47,979 nt of DNA, taken from contig CAZGDY010000001.1 of NCBI GenBank assembly GCA_964524965.1, positions 1 through 47,979 on the forward strand, in the 5' to 3' direction. The position numbers and the translations under genes are program-made. The stretch is from Kmv34 sp964524965 (GTDB taxonomy: Bacteria > Aerophobota > Aerophobia > Aerophobales > B3-G15). Positions 26,761-35,554 of the stretch are shown here, piece after piece. The notes beneath the pieces are model-generated. The model was not told the origin of the DNA and made no database searches. It saw only the letters and a program-made list of their open reading frames with translations. Positions within the stretch are counted from its first letter, which is position 1, and every line of letters starts with the position of its first letter.

Positions 26761-26812
26761 TTAATTCATTAAAAAACCCCCATTTATAAAAACATTTTCA
26801 CCTGTAATATGC
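26761..26812 (-). CDS. C-terminal fragment of a second SDR gene, cut by the gap
   Basis: On the minus strand this stretch reads ITGENVFINGGFLMN and then a stop, identical to the last 15 residues of the SDR at 26955-27707. The rest of this copy is lost in the N gap. Either a whole second SDR gene has been collapsed in the assembly or only a fragment was duplicated. The synonymous difference in the coding part (GGA to GGT in the glycine pair) suggests a coding copy rather than an assembly echo. Confidence 0.65.
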
Positions 26813-26822
26813 NNNNNNNNNN
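26813..26822. other. Assembly gap (10 N) inside a repeat
   Basis: Ten Ns placed exactly where a duplicated SDR gene would continue. Repeats of this kind are a usual cause of such breaks, so up to about 700 bases of real sequence could be missing. Confidence 0.95.
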
Positions 26823-26954
26823 CATTGGAACAATCAAATTATACTAGTGATGAATATTTAGGTAATAGTTTAATTTTCCTGAAGAACTTTTTTTACGAAA
26901 AACTTATCTGTTATTATTTCCCTTTACACCTTTTCTTATTAACCCTTGCTTATT

Positions 26955-27707
26955 TTAATTCATTAAAAATCCCCCATTTATAAAAACATTTTCACCTGTG
27001 ATATGCTGAGCCAAATCGGAGGCTAAAAAAACAATCATAGCTGCAACATCCCTGGGTTGGCCAAGTCTTCCCAAAGGAGTTTGGCTAATAAGAGTTTCTT
27101 TAGCTGAAATCGGCCAGTTTTTTGTCATATTACTATCAATGGGACCCGGCGAAACGGCGTTAACATTTATTCCATATCTGGCTCCATATTTAGCAAAAGA
27201 TTTGGTAAGGCATACAACACCCGCTTTAGATACCGCATAACTAACAGAGGATACTGTTCCACCAACTTGCGCGGCAAGAGAGGCAACATTAATAATTTTT
27301 CCATAATTTTTTTTCTTCATAAACTTAATAGCTGATTGGCAGCAATTGAACGTTCCTTTAAGATTGATATTTAATAAATAGTCCCATTCCTTTTCATCAA
27401 CTTGTTCAATGGGAGTAAGCAAGCACACTCCGGCACTATTTACCAGAATATCTATTTTTTCAAATTTTTTAACAGCCTTGTTCATTAATATATCTACCTG
27501 ATCTCTTTTGGAAACATCCATTGGAAAAGCTACCACTTCTGCCCTTTTTTCCTTTATTTTCTCGGCAACTTTAACTCCTCTATCCATGTCAAACTCACCA
27601 ATTACTATCTTTGCTCCCTCTTGAGCCAAAATCATAGCAACAGATTCCCCTATACCACTTCCTGCTCCTGTTATCACAACTACTTTATCCTTCAATTTCA
27701 AATCCAT
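26955..27707 (-). CDS. Short-chain dehydrogenase/reductase (FabG-like SDR)
   Basis: A 250-residue classical SDR with the cofactor motif TGAGSGIG (14-21), NSAG, and the catalytic set Ser143, Tyr157, Lys161 (YAVSK). A NAD(P)H-dependent alcohol/ketone oxidoreductase of the cytoplasm. The start has AGGAGGAGAAAAGAG upstream. It is the last gene of the minus-strand operon (C_GCAxxG_C_C, URO-D, Fe-dehydrogenase, SDR), with 51 bases to the Fe-dehydrogenase. A second copy of its 3' end lies on the other side of a gap. Confidence 0.9.
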   Translation of the reverse strand: MDLKLKDKVVVITGAGSGIGESVAMILAQEGAKIVIGEFDMDRGVKVAEKIKEKRAEVVAFPMDVSKRDQVDILMNKAVKKFEKIDILVNSAGVCLLTPIEQVDEKEWDYLLNINLKGTFNCCQSAIKFMKKKNYGKIINVASLAAQVGGTVSSVSYAVSKAGVVCLTKSFAKYGARYGINVNAVSPGPIDSNMTKNWPISAKETLISQTPLGRLGQPRDVAAMIVFLASDLAQHITGENVFINGGFLMN

Positions 27708-27758
27708 GCTCTTTTCTCCTCCTGACCCCTGGTTAATCTGAAACTAAAGCCACTTAAT

Positions 27759-29003
27759 TTAAAATTCACCCTTAATGGCTTGGCGAAAAAGTTCCTCTAA
27801 ATCCTTAACCGATATCAAGCGAGGGTTACCTACTAAAATGCGCTGTATTTTTAGGGTTTCCTTAGCAAGACGAGGAGCGTCTTCTTGTTTGCAACCAAAT
27901 TCTTTAAGACTTTTTGGTATTCCGATATCTAAAGCAAGCTCTCTTATAGCTGAAGCAGATTTCGTTGCTGCCTCTCTTAAAGAAAGTCCCTTAACGTTCT
28001 CACCCATAATCTCGGCAATATGAGCAAATCTTGAAGCATCACCAGCAGCGTTAAATCGCATCACATAAGGCAAAAGTAACGCATTGGTAACCCCATGGGC
28101 GGTATGAAATTCCCCCCCGATAGGATAGGCCATAGCGTGAACTGCTGTTGTCCCGGCATTAGTAAAAGCAATGCCAGCTAAAAGGGAAGCTAAGCTCATT
28201 CCTTTCCTCGCCTCTATATCATATCCATTGTTTACTGCTCTGCGTAAAAATTTACTAATAAGTTTAACAGCTTCTGCAGCTAATATATCAGTGAGAGGAT
28301 TAGCTCCATTATATACAGCTCTTTCTAAGGGAGTGGGAGGTTTTGGTTTTCGGTCATATCTTCTTGCGACATAACATTCAGCAGCATGAGCTAAGGCATC
28401 CATTCCTGTGGCAGCGGTTACCTGAGGGGGCATATCAACCGTAAGAAGAGGATCCACAATTGCTACCTCTGGCCTCTGATAATTATTAGAGATCCCTACT
28501 TTTAGTTTTTTATCCGGTAAGGATACTACAGCTGCGGGAGATACCTCTGATCCAGTACCAGAAGTAGTAGGAATAGCCACACAAGGAATACCCGGACCAG
28601 GATATTTTTTCCCTTTCCCCGTAGGAGGAGCAACATAATCAAGAAGATCGCCTCCATGTTTCAAAAACATACTCATCACCTTACCAACATCCATAGAACT
28701 TCCCCCACCCAAACCAATTACTACTTCAAATCCTTTATCTTTAACATCGCTATAACACTTCCTGTATGCATCAATAGGTGGCTCAGGTTCAACTTCAGCC
28801 CATACTTCAACTTCTATTTGGGATTTTTTAAGCAGTTCTTCTACTTTGTTACATATACCTGCCTTTACAATTCCAGGGTCGGTAACTAAAAGGACTTTTT
28901 TACCTTTTAACCTTTTCACCTCGTCGCCAATTTCCTCAACCACTCCTTCGCCAAACTTAATTCTTGGAGATACACAAAAAGACCAAACTTTTTCGTTATC
29001 CAA
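27759..29003 (-). CDS. Iron-containing alcohol dehydrogenase (group III)
   Basis: A 414-residue Fe-ADH. The NAD motif GGGSSMD is at 99-105, PTTSGTGSE follows, and iron ligands are visible in DALAHAAE and in HAMAYPIGGEFHTAHG. Such enzymes interconvert alcohols and aldehydes or lactaldehyde/propanediol-like pairs. AGGAGA precedes the start. With the SDR it provides two dehydrogenases immediately after the URO-D-fold gene, so the operon may oxidise an alcohol product of demethylation or of the imported compound. Confidence 0.9.
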   Translation of the reverse strand: MDNEKVWSFCVSPRIKFGEGVVEEIGDEVKRLKGKKVLLVTDPGIVKAGICNKVEELLKKSQIEVEVWAEVEPEPPIDAYRKCYSDVKDKGFEVVIGLGGGSSMDVGKVMSMFLKHGGDLLDYVAPPTGKGKKYPGPGIPCVAIPTTSGTGSEVSPAAVVSLPDKKLKVGISNNYQRPEVAIVDPLLTVDMPPQVTAATGMDALAHAAECYVARRYDRKPKPPTPLERAVYNGANPLTDILAAEAVKLISKFLRRAVNNGYDIEARKGMSLASLLAGIAFTNAGTTAVHAMAYPIGGEFHTAHGVTNALLLPYVMRFNAAGDASRFAHIAEIMGENVKGLSLREAATKSASAIRELALDIGIPKSLKEFGCKQEDAPRLAKETLKIQRILVGNPRLISVKDLEELFRQAIKGEF

Positions 29004-29053
29004 TCTTCTCCTCCCTTTTTAAATTTATTTTTTCGCAAAAATTAAAAGAAATC

Positions 29054-30190
29054 TTAACTAATTTTTTTATAGTCTCGAGCAAACTCATACATAGCAACAA
29101 TATTTTCCACAGGTACATCAGGTTGAATGTTGTGTACTGCCGAAAGAATGTAACCTCCTCCGCGAGAAAGATCATCAATTCTTTTCTTAACTTCTTTTTT
29201 TACATCTTCTGTAGTTCCCAAAGGAAGTACCCTTTGAGTGTCGATTGCTCCCCAAAAACTTAGACGATTACCCCAATGTTGTTTGAGTTTCTTGGTATCC
29301 ATTTTTGCTGAAGAAACCTGGACTGGGTGTAAGATATCAACTCCTATTTCTATCAAATCATCCAGTAAATCCCAGACAGACCCGCAGGTATGAAAAGCTA
29401 GCTTTGCCGGGGTATTATCATGAATAAATTGAAAGTACTTTTTATGTCTGGGTTTAAATAGACGCCGATAGATATTGGGGGAAACAATAGGTCCATTTTG
29501 CATCCCTAAATCATCAGGACAGAAAACAATATCTATTATATCTCCAACTTCTTTGAGAGCTTTAGCGCATATTGCCAGGTTAACATCAAGTATAGCATCG
29601 CAAAGCATTCCGAGAAGAGAGGGGTTAGCAACGCAATCTACAAACCAATCTTCAAATCCTCTTAAAAATTGGCTTGTATGAATAAAAGCAGCTGGCACTG
29701 TAAGAACAATAGCATAGTCGGTCTCATTTTTTAACCATTCCGCTTTTTTTCTTAAACCTCTGATTCTTCCTGGGTCATGAGGGTCCGGCCACTTATAATT
29801 AACAATATCTGAAGGAGTAAGGGAACCGGCTAAGGGAAAATCTACTTGATCATAATAAAAACTATTGGGAGGCTTTACTCTAATTACTCCCCATTCATCC
29901 TTATAACGATTCTTTCCTAATTCTACATCCCCTCTTTTGTCAGGAATGCCTAAACTAACTCCTCGCAAATCAACATCAAAATATTCTTGTACTTTTTCAT
30001 CTACCCGTACTGTTTGCAGCATACGATAGGCCAAATTTATCTTTTCATTATTTTTTATCCCTAAATATTCCTTTAAGTGAAGATATCCCTCCTTAACAAT
30101 AGTACTATCGCGTGTACTGCCAAAATCCATGGGCACCCTATCAGTTTTTTGATGATTTAATGCAGCTAACACTCTTTCGCGATGAGTCAC
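29054..30190 (-). CDS. Uroporphyrinogen decarboxylase-fold protein (methyltransferase-like), copy 2
   Basis: A 378-residue URO-D superfamily protein beginning MTHRERVLAALNHQKTDRVP. The zinc-type motif is intact, H267-T-C269-G, unlike the HSDG of the protein at 179-1279. The FxSxxDxxRVLPLG-type block (FWGAIDTQRVLPLG), GGGYILSA and a late VENI are typical. A good GAGGTGAG ribosome binding site is present. It lies 243 bases downstream of the C_GCAxxG_C_C gene in the same direction. Probably a corrinoid- or thiol-linked methyl transferase; no corrinoid protein gene is in the window, which weakens the assignment. Confidence 0.85.
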   Translation of the reverse strand: MTHRERVLAALNHQKTDRVPMDFGSTRDSTIVKEGYLHLKEYLGIKNNEKINLAYRMLQTVRVDEKVQEYFDVDLRGVSLGIPDKRGDVELGKNRYKDEWGVIRVKPPNSFYYDQVDFPLAGSLTPSDIVNYKWPDPHDPGRIRGLRKKAEWLKNETDYAIVLTVPAAFIHTSQFLRGFEDWFVDCVANPSLLGMLCDAILDVNLAICAKALKEVGDIIDIVFCPDDLGMQNGPIVSPNIYRRLFKPRHKKYFQFIHDNTPAKLAFHTCGSVWDLLDDLIEIGVDILHPVQVSSAKMDTKKLKQHWGNRLSFWGAIDTQRVLPLGTTEDVKKEVKKRIDDLSRGGGYILSAVHNIQPDVPVENIVAMYEFARDYKKIS

Positions 30191-30433
30191 ATCTCACCTC
30201 CTCAAATAGTTTTCTATTCCTAAAAATTCTCTTTGGTAAAGATAACTTAACTTTCACAAAAAAAAAATTAGTTATTTAGCATTCTTCGCTTTCCTGAGAA
30301 GTTTTTTCTCTTTAAATTAACGACCTACCCTCTTTTGCTTTCCAGCTGACTTTATTTTATTTTTTCTTTAAAATACCAAATTTTTATTTAAATGACAAGC
30401 ATCAATGCTAATTTGAATTTGCTTTTATTTAAT

Positions 30434-30985
30434 TTAAATCCGTTCTTCGGCTCCTTCTTGACTATGAAACTCATCCCAAATAATCCCTGCCGTCAAAGCA
30501 GCACCACTACCTGTAGCCTGAGGGCATTTTTCCTGATGTCCGTTCATTTTAAAAAAATATTCATAATCTTCCTTTTTTCGGGTATCAATATGACGTCCAA
30601 ATAATTTCCTCCGCACATCAAAACAACTCACCCCTCCCCATTCTTTTTGGAAAAGATCGACCAATTTCTCTACTAACCTCATAGTTTGCCAGCTTATAAG
30701 TGGTATGTTAAACTCGGAACGGGTACGCCCAAAGAAGTAACTAATCACGATGATACCACCAACCAAACCACCACAAAAACCAAGTCCAGTATTGCCACCT
30801 CCTCCGGCAAAACCGTAGGATACTTTAAAAATATTATCATCCTTTATTTGGAAAACATCCTGTAGTGCCGCCAAAGTAGCCTGGGGACACATAGCTGCTT
30901 GTTGTTCATACCTATACCCAAGCTTATAAGCCCTTTCCACTAACTCATCTTTTGACCAGTTTAATATGGAAGTTTCTATCTCCAT
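30434..30985 (-). CDS. C_GCAxxG_C_C family redox-type protein, copy 2
   Basis: 183 residues, about 80% identical by hand alignment to the copy at 1455-2006 with no gaps. The conserved cysteines (33, 71, 121, 154) are kept, while Cys75 of copy 1 is Val here (CGGLVGG), so that fifth cysteine is dispensable. ATG start with AAAGGAGTGGGAA upstream. First gene of the minus-strand operon. Differences concentrate around residues 60-75 and 96-100, perhaps partner- or ligand-specific parts. Confidence 0.88.
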   Translation of the reverse strand: MEIETSILNWSKDELVERAYKLGYRYEQQAAMCPQATLAALQDVFQIKDDNIFKVSYGFAGGGGNTGLGFCGGLVGGIIVISYFFGRTRSEFNIPLISWQTMRLVEKLVDLFQKEWGGVSCFDVRRKLFGRHIDTRKKEDYEYFFKMNGHQEKCPQATGSGAALTAGIIWDEFHSQEGAEERI

Positions 30986-31205
30986 TTCCCACTCCTTTTT
31001 TAGTATATTTTTTTAAGATTTTTTTATATTGTCTGGCTACCTTGTAAACAATTAAATTAAAGCTTAGAAATATCTTGAAAGTTACTTTTCAAGAGGGAGT
31101 ATAATGTTTGGTAAACCTTAAAAAATTGCTCATATTTGTCTTTTTGGTCTTTATCGGGAACAAGGCGATTCTCGACTCGCACTAATTGGTCACAAGTTTC
31201 TGGAG

Positions 31206-31795
31206 TGAACCCTTAAAATTAGACAATTTAGATTATGATAGTTAAGATATCTGACAGAGTCAATCAAATCCCAAAAGGGGATTGAAGGAACCTCTGCCAA
31301 TGGGAAAATTAAGAAGATTTACCACGGAGTTTAAACAAGGGGTTATTGGATATCACCTCTCAAGACATATAGATACAAAGCTAACTCTTTCAGCTTTGCA
31401 AATGGCTATACAAGATAGAGAACCTGCTCCAGGCTTTATTTCCCATTCTGACCAAGAGGTTCAGGAGTCTTTTCTGATTATGTCAATGAGTCGAAAAAAT
31501 ATGATTTTCAAATCAATATGACTAGAAAAGGTAATCCGTATGATAATGCTGTTTGTGAGAGCTTTATCAAGACCTTAAAAACTGAGGAGGTCTATCTTTG
31601 GAAATATAGAACTATAGGAGATGCTAAAAAAAATAATTTCCCATTTTATTAAAGATGTATACAATGAAAAGAGGCTGCACTCATCATTAGGCTACAGACC
31701 ACCAAATGAATTTGAAAAGCTGATGAGGGAAAAACAAAAAACAACTACACCTTCTCAGAGTGTCCTACCCTGATCTGTCCAACCACAAGGGTGCA
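31206..31795 (+). mobile_element. Internally deleted IS3-family element
   Basis: The left end TGAACCCTT..TTAGACA (31206-31225) and the inverted right end (31776-31795, reading TGCACCCTT..TTGGACA on the minus strand) match at 14 of 20 positions and have the TG..CA termini typical of IS3 elements. Only about 590 bases lie between, against roughly 1.2-1.5 kb for an intact member. No clear target duplication was seen. The 220 bases between the C_GCAxxG_C_C gene and the left end contain only a short stem (CTTGAAA/TTTTCAAG) and no gene. Confidence 0.75.
31300..31773 (+). pseudogene. IS3-family transposase remnant (orfA start fused to orfB end)
   Basis: The ATG at 31300 begins MGKLRRFTTEFKQGV, an orfA N terminus, and passes directly into YHLSRHIDTKLTLSALQMAI, the middle of orfB, so about 200 codons are missing. 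After PGFISHSDQEVQ (integrase-core Asp) the frame shifts near 31470 to give NMTRKGNPYDNAVCESFIKTLK (in two parts, with the catalytic Glu), then shifts again in an eight-A run near 31625 to HFIKDVYNEKRLHSSLGYRPP. The first catalytic Asp is lost. Not functional. Confidence 0.85.
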
Positions 31796-31870
31796 CCTCA
31801 GGAGTTTTTGGAAAAATTCTAAAGTTATAGATATAAATAGCAAAAAATATGTAATATTGGAGGTTTTAAA

Positions 31871-32230
31871 ATGGCACGCACAGCACGACAAATACTTCAC
31901 CACCACAATAAGGCCGTACTCAGTAAAAACTATAAGGAAATAATAAGTGACTACGCAGAAGATGCGCTGTTAATTACTCCAGACGGTGCGTTTAAAGGTA
32001 AAAGAGCAATTAGAGATTTTTTAAAAAATAATTTTTTAAAAAAAATGCCAAATATAAAGTTTATCAAAGCATCAAATAATTTTTTATTGATAGAGGAAGA
32101 TACCCTCTTGGTTCGTTGGTCTGCCGAATCGGACATAGCTACAATTTCTAACGGTGTAGACACTTTTATATTCAAAGATAGTAAGATATGGCGTCAAACG
32201 GGGTGTTTTGATATTGTTTCCAAAAAATAG
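31871..32230 (+). CDS. NTF2-like/SnoaL-like small protein
   Basis: A 119-residue single-domain protein. The pattern of an N-terminal helix (HHHNKAVLSKNYKEIISDYAEDALLITPDG), GKRAIRDFLK and a final beta sheet ending in RQTGCFDIV matches the NTF2-like cone fold used by SnoaL-type isomerases and many proteins of unknown role. TGGAGG ribosome binding site. It starts 75 bases past the IS remnant and is monocistronic. Function cannot be assigned. Confidence 0.7.
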   Translation: MARTARQILHHHNKAVLSKNYKEIISDYAEDALLITPDGAFKGKRAIRDFLKNNFLKKMPNIKFIKASNNFLLIEEDTLLVRWSAESDIATISNGVDTFIFKDSKIWRQTGCFDIVSKK

Positions 32231-32314
32231 CGATTTAGATTTTTAAGGCAACAACCCCAAAGATTACTTTATTGATAACCTAATCGATGCCAATAATCCG
32301 ATCAACTAAAAAAA

Positions 32315-32761
32315 TTAGCCCCTTAGCAAAATAGCTGCTACAAAAAGAGCCCACCCTAAAATAAGTATTATTCCTATAATCTTTTTGGCAGATGAGACAA
32401 GTAAAAGAATAAGATATATAGCGGTCAAACTTGCTAAAAAGCTAGCAACATCCCCATAGAAATCAGCTAATTTTGGATTTTCTTTAAATATAGTTTTTCC
32501 TAAAAGAAATATAATAGCTTTTTTTATATAATCATAAATAGTATACAAAAAATTCGCTGCCTTCTCAAAAAAACTTGGGCCAGGAATAATTTCCTCTAAA
32601 GACTCCTCTATTTGTTGAATGGAAGAGGCTAAACCATTCTCGGATGTATTTGAGAGTGAAGCAGCAAAACAAAGTGCCCCTCCTCCTGCAGTTAAAAAGT
32701 TGAATCCCAGAAGAACCGCAAATAAAAATATAAAAAGTCGACGGATAAGACCTCTTTTCAT
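32315..32761 (-). CDS. Small membrane protein of unknown function
   Basis: 148 residues from the ATG at 32761, which has AAAGGAG upstream; an ATG at 32827 would add 22 residues without a ribosome binding site. A signal-like N terminus (MKRGLIRRLFIFLFAVLLGF) is followed by a Ser/Glu-rich part, then a hydrophobic stretch (IIFLLGKTIF) and two clear membrane segments near the C terminus (ASLTAIYLILLLVSS and IIGIILILGWALFVAAILL). No family recognised. Neighbours give no clue. Confidence 0.65.
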   Translation of the reverse strand: MKRGLIRRLFIFLFAVLLGFNFLTAGGGALCFAASLSNTSENGLASSIQQIEESLEEIIPGPSFFEKAANFLYTIYDYIKKAIIFLLGKTIFKENPKLADFYGDVASFLASLTAIYLILLLVSSAKKIIGIILILGWALFVAAILLRG

Positions 32762-33094
32762 TTTAACTCCTTTTTTATTCCTTCCATTTTTCAGGAAAAA
32801 CACCACTAAAAAACACACCTTTAGCACAGAATAAAGATTTTGTCAAATAAGATAAGCTCTTAAGCTTTATAATTATTGTCTAAAGTTACATTTATTGCGA
32901 TTTATTAGTCAAATTTAGACTCAAAAGAATTTTTCCCAAAACTAGCATTGTTCTATAATTGACAAAACGATGTTATCTTTTAGAATTGTCATCAGTATTA
33001 TTCTTGCACAAAATTAATTTTAACGCTTTCTTGAGAAATCAAAATAATAGTTTTTGTTATTAAGAATTAACACTAAATTTTTCGGGTGGGATAA
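32762..33094. promoter_or_regulatory. Divergent promoter region; clear + strand promoter at 32959-32986
   Basis: TTGACA (32959-32964), a 16-base spacer and TAGAAT (32981-32986) form a good promoter for the small gene at 33095, leaving a leader of about 100 bases. On the minus strand a TTGACA-like box lies near 32840, but its -10 partner is weak. No other feature seen in these 333 bases. Confidence 0.55.
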
Positions 33095-33376
33095 ATGGAG
33101 TTGCCAGTCAATTTTTTTGTTGGGTTAATTTTAGGTGCAATTGTTGGCCTTGTAGCTGGTTTTCTGATAGGTATAATTTCTAAACCAACTAACCCAGAGG
33201 AAAAAAAGGTAGTCAAAAAAGAAAGTAAAGCACAAAAAATTTTCAATCTGGCAATAAAACAAGAAAACAAAAAAAAGAAAATGAAATTTTTAAGCCAGAT
33301 TATAAACAAGTACCCTCATAGCGAATGGTCAGATAAAGCCTTAGAAGAAGTAATGAAGATAAAAAAGGAAAAATAA
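33095..33376 (+). CDS. Small membrane-anchored protein of unknown function
   Basis: 93 residues: one glycine-rich membrane helix (FFVGLILGAIVGLVAGFLIGII) and a lysine-rich soluble tail. The end, INKYPHSEWSDKALEEVMKIKK, looks like a single TPR-type repeat of the kind found in YbgF/BamD proteins, so it may be a membrane-tethered scaffold fragment. GGGTGGGA lies upstream of the ATG. Convergent with the dehydrogenase E1 genes. Confidence 0.6.
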   Translation: MELPVNFFVGLILGAIVGLVAGFLIGIISKPTNPEEKKVVKKESKAQKIFNLAIKQENKKKKMKFLSQIINKYPHSEWSDKALEEVMKIKKEK

Positions 33377-33449
33377 AGATCCAATAGTCCCTAACTTCCA
33401 GCGATACAGACAGCTCTCTTTCAACTTTTTTTACTTAAAGGTTGATTTG

Positions 33450-34424
33450 TTATTGAAACATCTTTTCAATTTCTTCCTTGATTTTTTCCTCGGTAGGTAC
33501 AACAAAATCCTCAAGAACAGGACTAAAAGGCACTGGTACATCAAGAGCAGCAATTCTTTTGACCGGAGCATCCAGGTAATCGAAGGCACTTTCTGTTATG
33601 CGCATTCCAACCTCAGCCCCCACTCCTCCGGTAAGGGAAGCCTGATGAACAATAGCCACCTTACCTGTCTTTTTAACTGAATTTAACACAGTCTCCATAT
33701 CAAGAGGATAAAGACTTCTTAAATCAATAACTTCCGCTTCTATTCCTTGAATATGAAGTTTCTCTGCGGCAGAAAGACAGCGATGAAGCATCAGTGAGTA
33801 ACTTATAACTGTTACATCCTTACCCTCTCTTTTCACTTCAGCTTTGCCTATAGGAACAACATACTCACCTTTAGGTAGTTTATCCTTTCTCTGATATAAA
33901 AGTATATGTTCTAAAGATATAACAGGATTATTCTCTCTTATCGCTGCCTTAAGAAGACCTTTCACATCACAGGCAGTTGAAGGAACTATAATTTTAAGAC
34001 CCGGGGTATGAACGAACCAGGCTTCAAGATGCTGAGAATGCTGAGCTGCTGCTCTTCTTAACCCTCCAAAGGGAACCCTTATTAGTAAAGGTACTTTAAC
34101 CTTACCCCCAAACATATAATGTATCTTTGCCACTTGATTTACAATTTGATCCATTGTCAAACATAAAAGATCAACAAACATTATCTCTACTATAGGACGC
34201 ATTCCTGTTATAGCTGCTCCCAAAGCATAGCTAATTATAGCTGCCTCAGACATGGGGGTATCTTTAACCCTTTCATCTCCAAAATTCTTCCAGAGTCCTT
34301 TTGTTGACCCATAACAACCCCCAAAACGCCCTACATCTTCTCCCATATAAAAAATTCTATCATCCTTTTCCATTTCTTCCTTTATCGCCTCTACCGCAGC
34401 CTCACCATAAGTTATTTCTCTCAT
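33450..34424 (-). CDS. TPP-dependent 2-oxo acid/acetoin dehydrogenase E1, beta subunit
   Basis: 324 residues with E1-beta blocks: ITYGEAAVEAIKEEMEKDDRI (in part), GEDVGRFGG, GAAITGMRPIVEIMF, the RVPFGG stretch and IDLRSLYPLD. Its start overlaps the alpha gene stop by four bases (ATGA), so the two are co-translated. Together they form the decarboxylating E1 of pyruvate, branched-chain or acetoin dehydrogenase complexes. No lipoyl E2 or E3 gene follows; transcription ends against a convergent gene. It is therefore an E1 whose partners are elsewhere, or one working with another acceptor. Confidence 0.9.
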   Translation of the reverse strand: MREITYGEAAVEAIKEEMEKDDRIFYMGEDVGRFGGCYGSTKGLWKNFGDERVKDTPMSEAAIISYALGAAITGMRPIVEIMFVDLLCLTMDQIVNQVAKIHYMFGGKVKVPLLIRVPFGGLRRAAAQHSQHLEAWFVHTPGLKIIVPSTACDVKGLLKAAIRENNPVISLEHILLYQRKDKLPKGEYVVPIGKAEVKREGKDVTVISYSLMLHRCLSAAEKLHIQGIEAEVIDLRSLYPLDMETVLNSVKKTGKVAIVHQASLTGGVGAEVGMRITESAFDYLDAPVKRIAALDVPVPFSPVLEDFVVPTEEKIKEEIEKMFQ

Positions 34425-35407
34425 ACCATTTCCTCCTCAAAAAAGAGATCTTCCAGAGCATTCTCTGGAGAAGGATAAGGACTTTCCTCAGCAAATTTTA
34501 CTGCCTTTTCAATTTCCTCATCAACCTGAAAGTTTATCTTTTTAGCTAAATCCTCGCTTAAAACACCTTCGTTTATAAGAACTATTTTAAGCCTTTGAAT
34601 CGGGCATTTTTCCTGCCATTTTTTCAGTTCTTCCTGGGGTCTATAACTTAATTCTCGAGAACCTTCCCCAACATAGTGACCTTTAAAGCGATAGGTTTTA
34701 CACTCAATTAAAGTTGGACCTTTACCACCCCTTGCTCTCGCTACAGCTTGATTAGCACTTTCCCAAATAGCTAAAACATCCATGCCATCAACTATAAATC
34801 CAGGTATACCATAACTTTTTGCTCTATCAGCTATGTTAGATATAGCCGTTACCTTTGCTTGAGGGGTAGAGATGGCATACTGGTTATTTTCACAAACAAA
34901 AATAGCTGGAAGCTTCCAAACTGAAGCTAAATTAACCCCTTCATGAAACATTCCTTCATTTGCTCCTCCATCTCCAAAAAAGCTAACAGCAACCTGATCT
35001 GTCCCTCTAAGTTTTATCGAAAGAGCAGCTCCGCCAACAATAGGTATATTAGCTGCTACTATGCCATTTGCCCCTAGTATTCCTATGTTAATATCAGCAA
35101 TATGCATAGACCCACCCTTTCCTTTGCAATAACCAGTTTTTTTCCCATAAAGCTCCGCCATCATCATCTTAAGATCCCCACCTTTAGCAATTAAATGACC
35201 ATGACCTCTGTGAGTGCTTCCTATGTAATCATCTTTCCTGAGACAAGAGGTTACACCTACTGCAACTGCCTCTTCTCCTATATAAAGATGCTTCAACCCC
35301 GGTAAGATACTTTGAATATGCAACTCCTCAACTTTAGCTTCAAACTTTCTTATTCTTACCATTTTTCGGTACATAGCTAAAAGTTTCTCGTTTTTTAACT
35401 GCACCAT
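34421..35407 (-). CDS. TPP-dependent 2-oxo acid/acetoin dehydrogenase E1, alpha subunit
   Basis: 328 residues with the thiamine diphosphate motif GDGGANEGMFHEGVNLASVW ending in ENN, the GSTHRGHGH block, and TYRFKGHYVGEGSRELSYR, the phosphorylation-loop-like region that resembles AcoA (acetoin dehydrogenase) more than mammalian-type PdhA. Ribosome binding site AAGGAGGG. A promoter lies at 35555-35582. It forms an alpha2-beta2 enzyme with the next gene. Acetoin versus pyruvate versus branched-chain oxo acid cannot be decided. Confidence 0.9.
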   Translation of the reverse strand: MVQLKNEKLLAMYRKMVRIRKFEAKVEELHIQSILPGLKHLYIGEEAVAVGVTSCLRKDDYIGSTHRGHGHLIAKGGDLKMMMAELYGKKTGYCKGKGGSMHIADINIGILGANGIVAANIPIVGGAALSIKLRGTDQVAVSFFGDGGANEGMFHEGVNLASVWKLPAIFVCENNQYAISTPQAKVTAISNIADRAKSYGIPGFIVDGMDVLAIWESANQAVARARGGKGPTLIECKTYRFKGHYVGEGSRELSYRPQEELKKWQEKCPIQRLKIVLINEGVLSEDLAKKINFQVDEEIEKAVKFAEESPYPSPENALEDLFFEEEMV

Positions 35408-35554
35408 TAAATACCCTCCTTATTTTAAAAATTGGTCTCTTTCTCTGGACTCATTTCTTTATCCTAACTCTTTTATCCAGCATCATCATCCAACATATAT
35501 AAAAACTCATCATTGCTTATCATCTATCTTATCTTTTAGTAAGATGGGCTAAAC

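Larger units (their letters stand above)
26641..27006. repeat. Direct repeat around the assembly gap (duplicated SDR 3' region)
   Basis: Bases 26761-26812 and 26955-27006 match at 50 of 52 positions; further upstream, 26641-26660 and 26903-26922 are also nearly the same. The repeat runs into the gap at 26813, so the duplicated unit is longer than what is shown. Spacing differs between the copies because of insertions in the non-coding part. Confidence 0.8.

Noticed and set aside
29054..30190. URO-D-fold proteins as true HemE (haem synthesis)
   Set aside because: Two diverged copies in catabolic operons, no other haem genes, and an HxCG zinc motif of the methyltransferase type in one of them.
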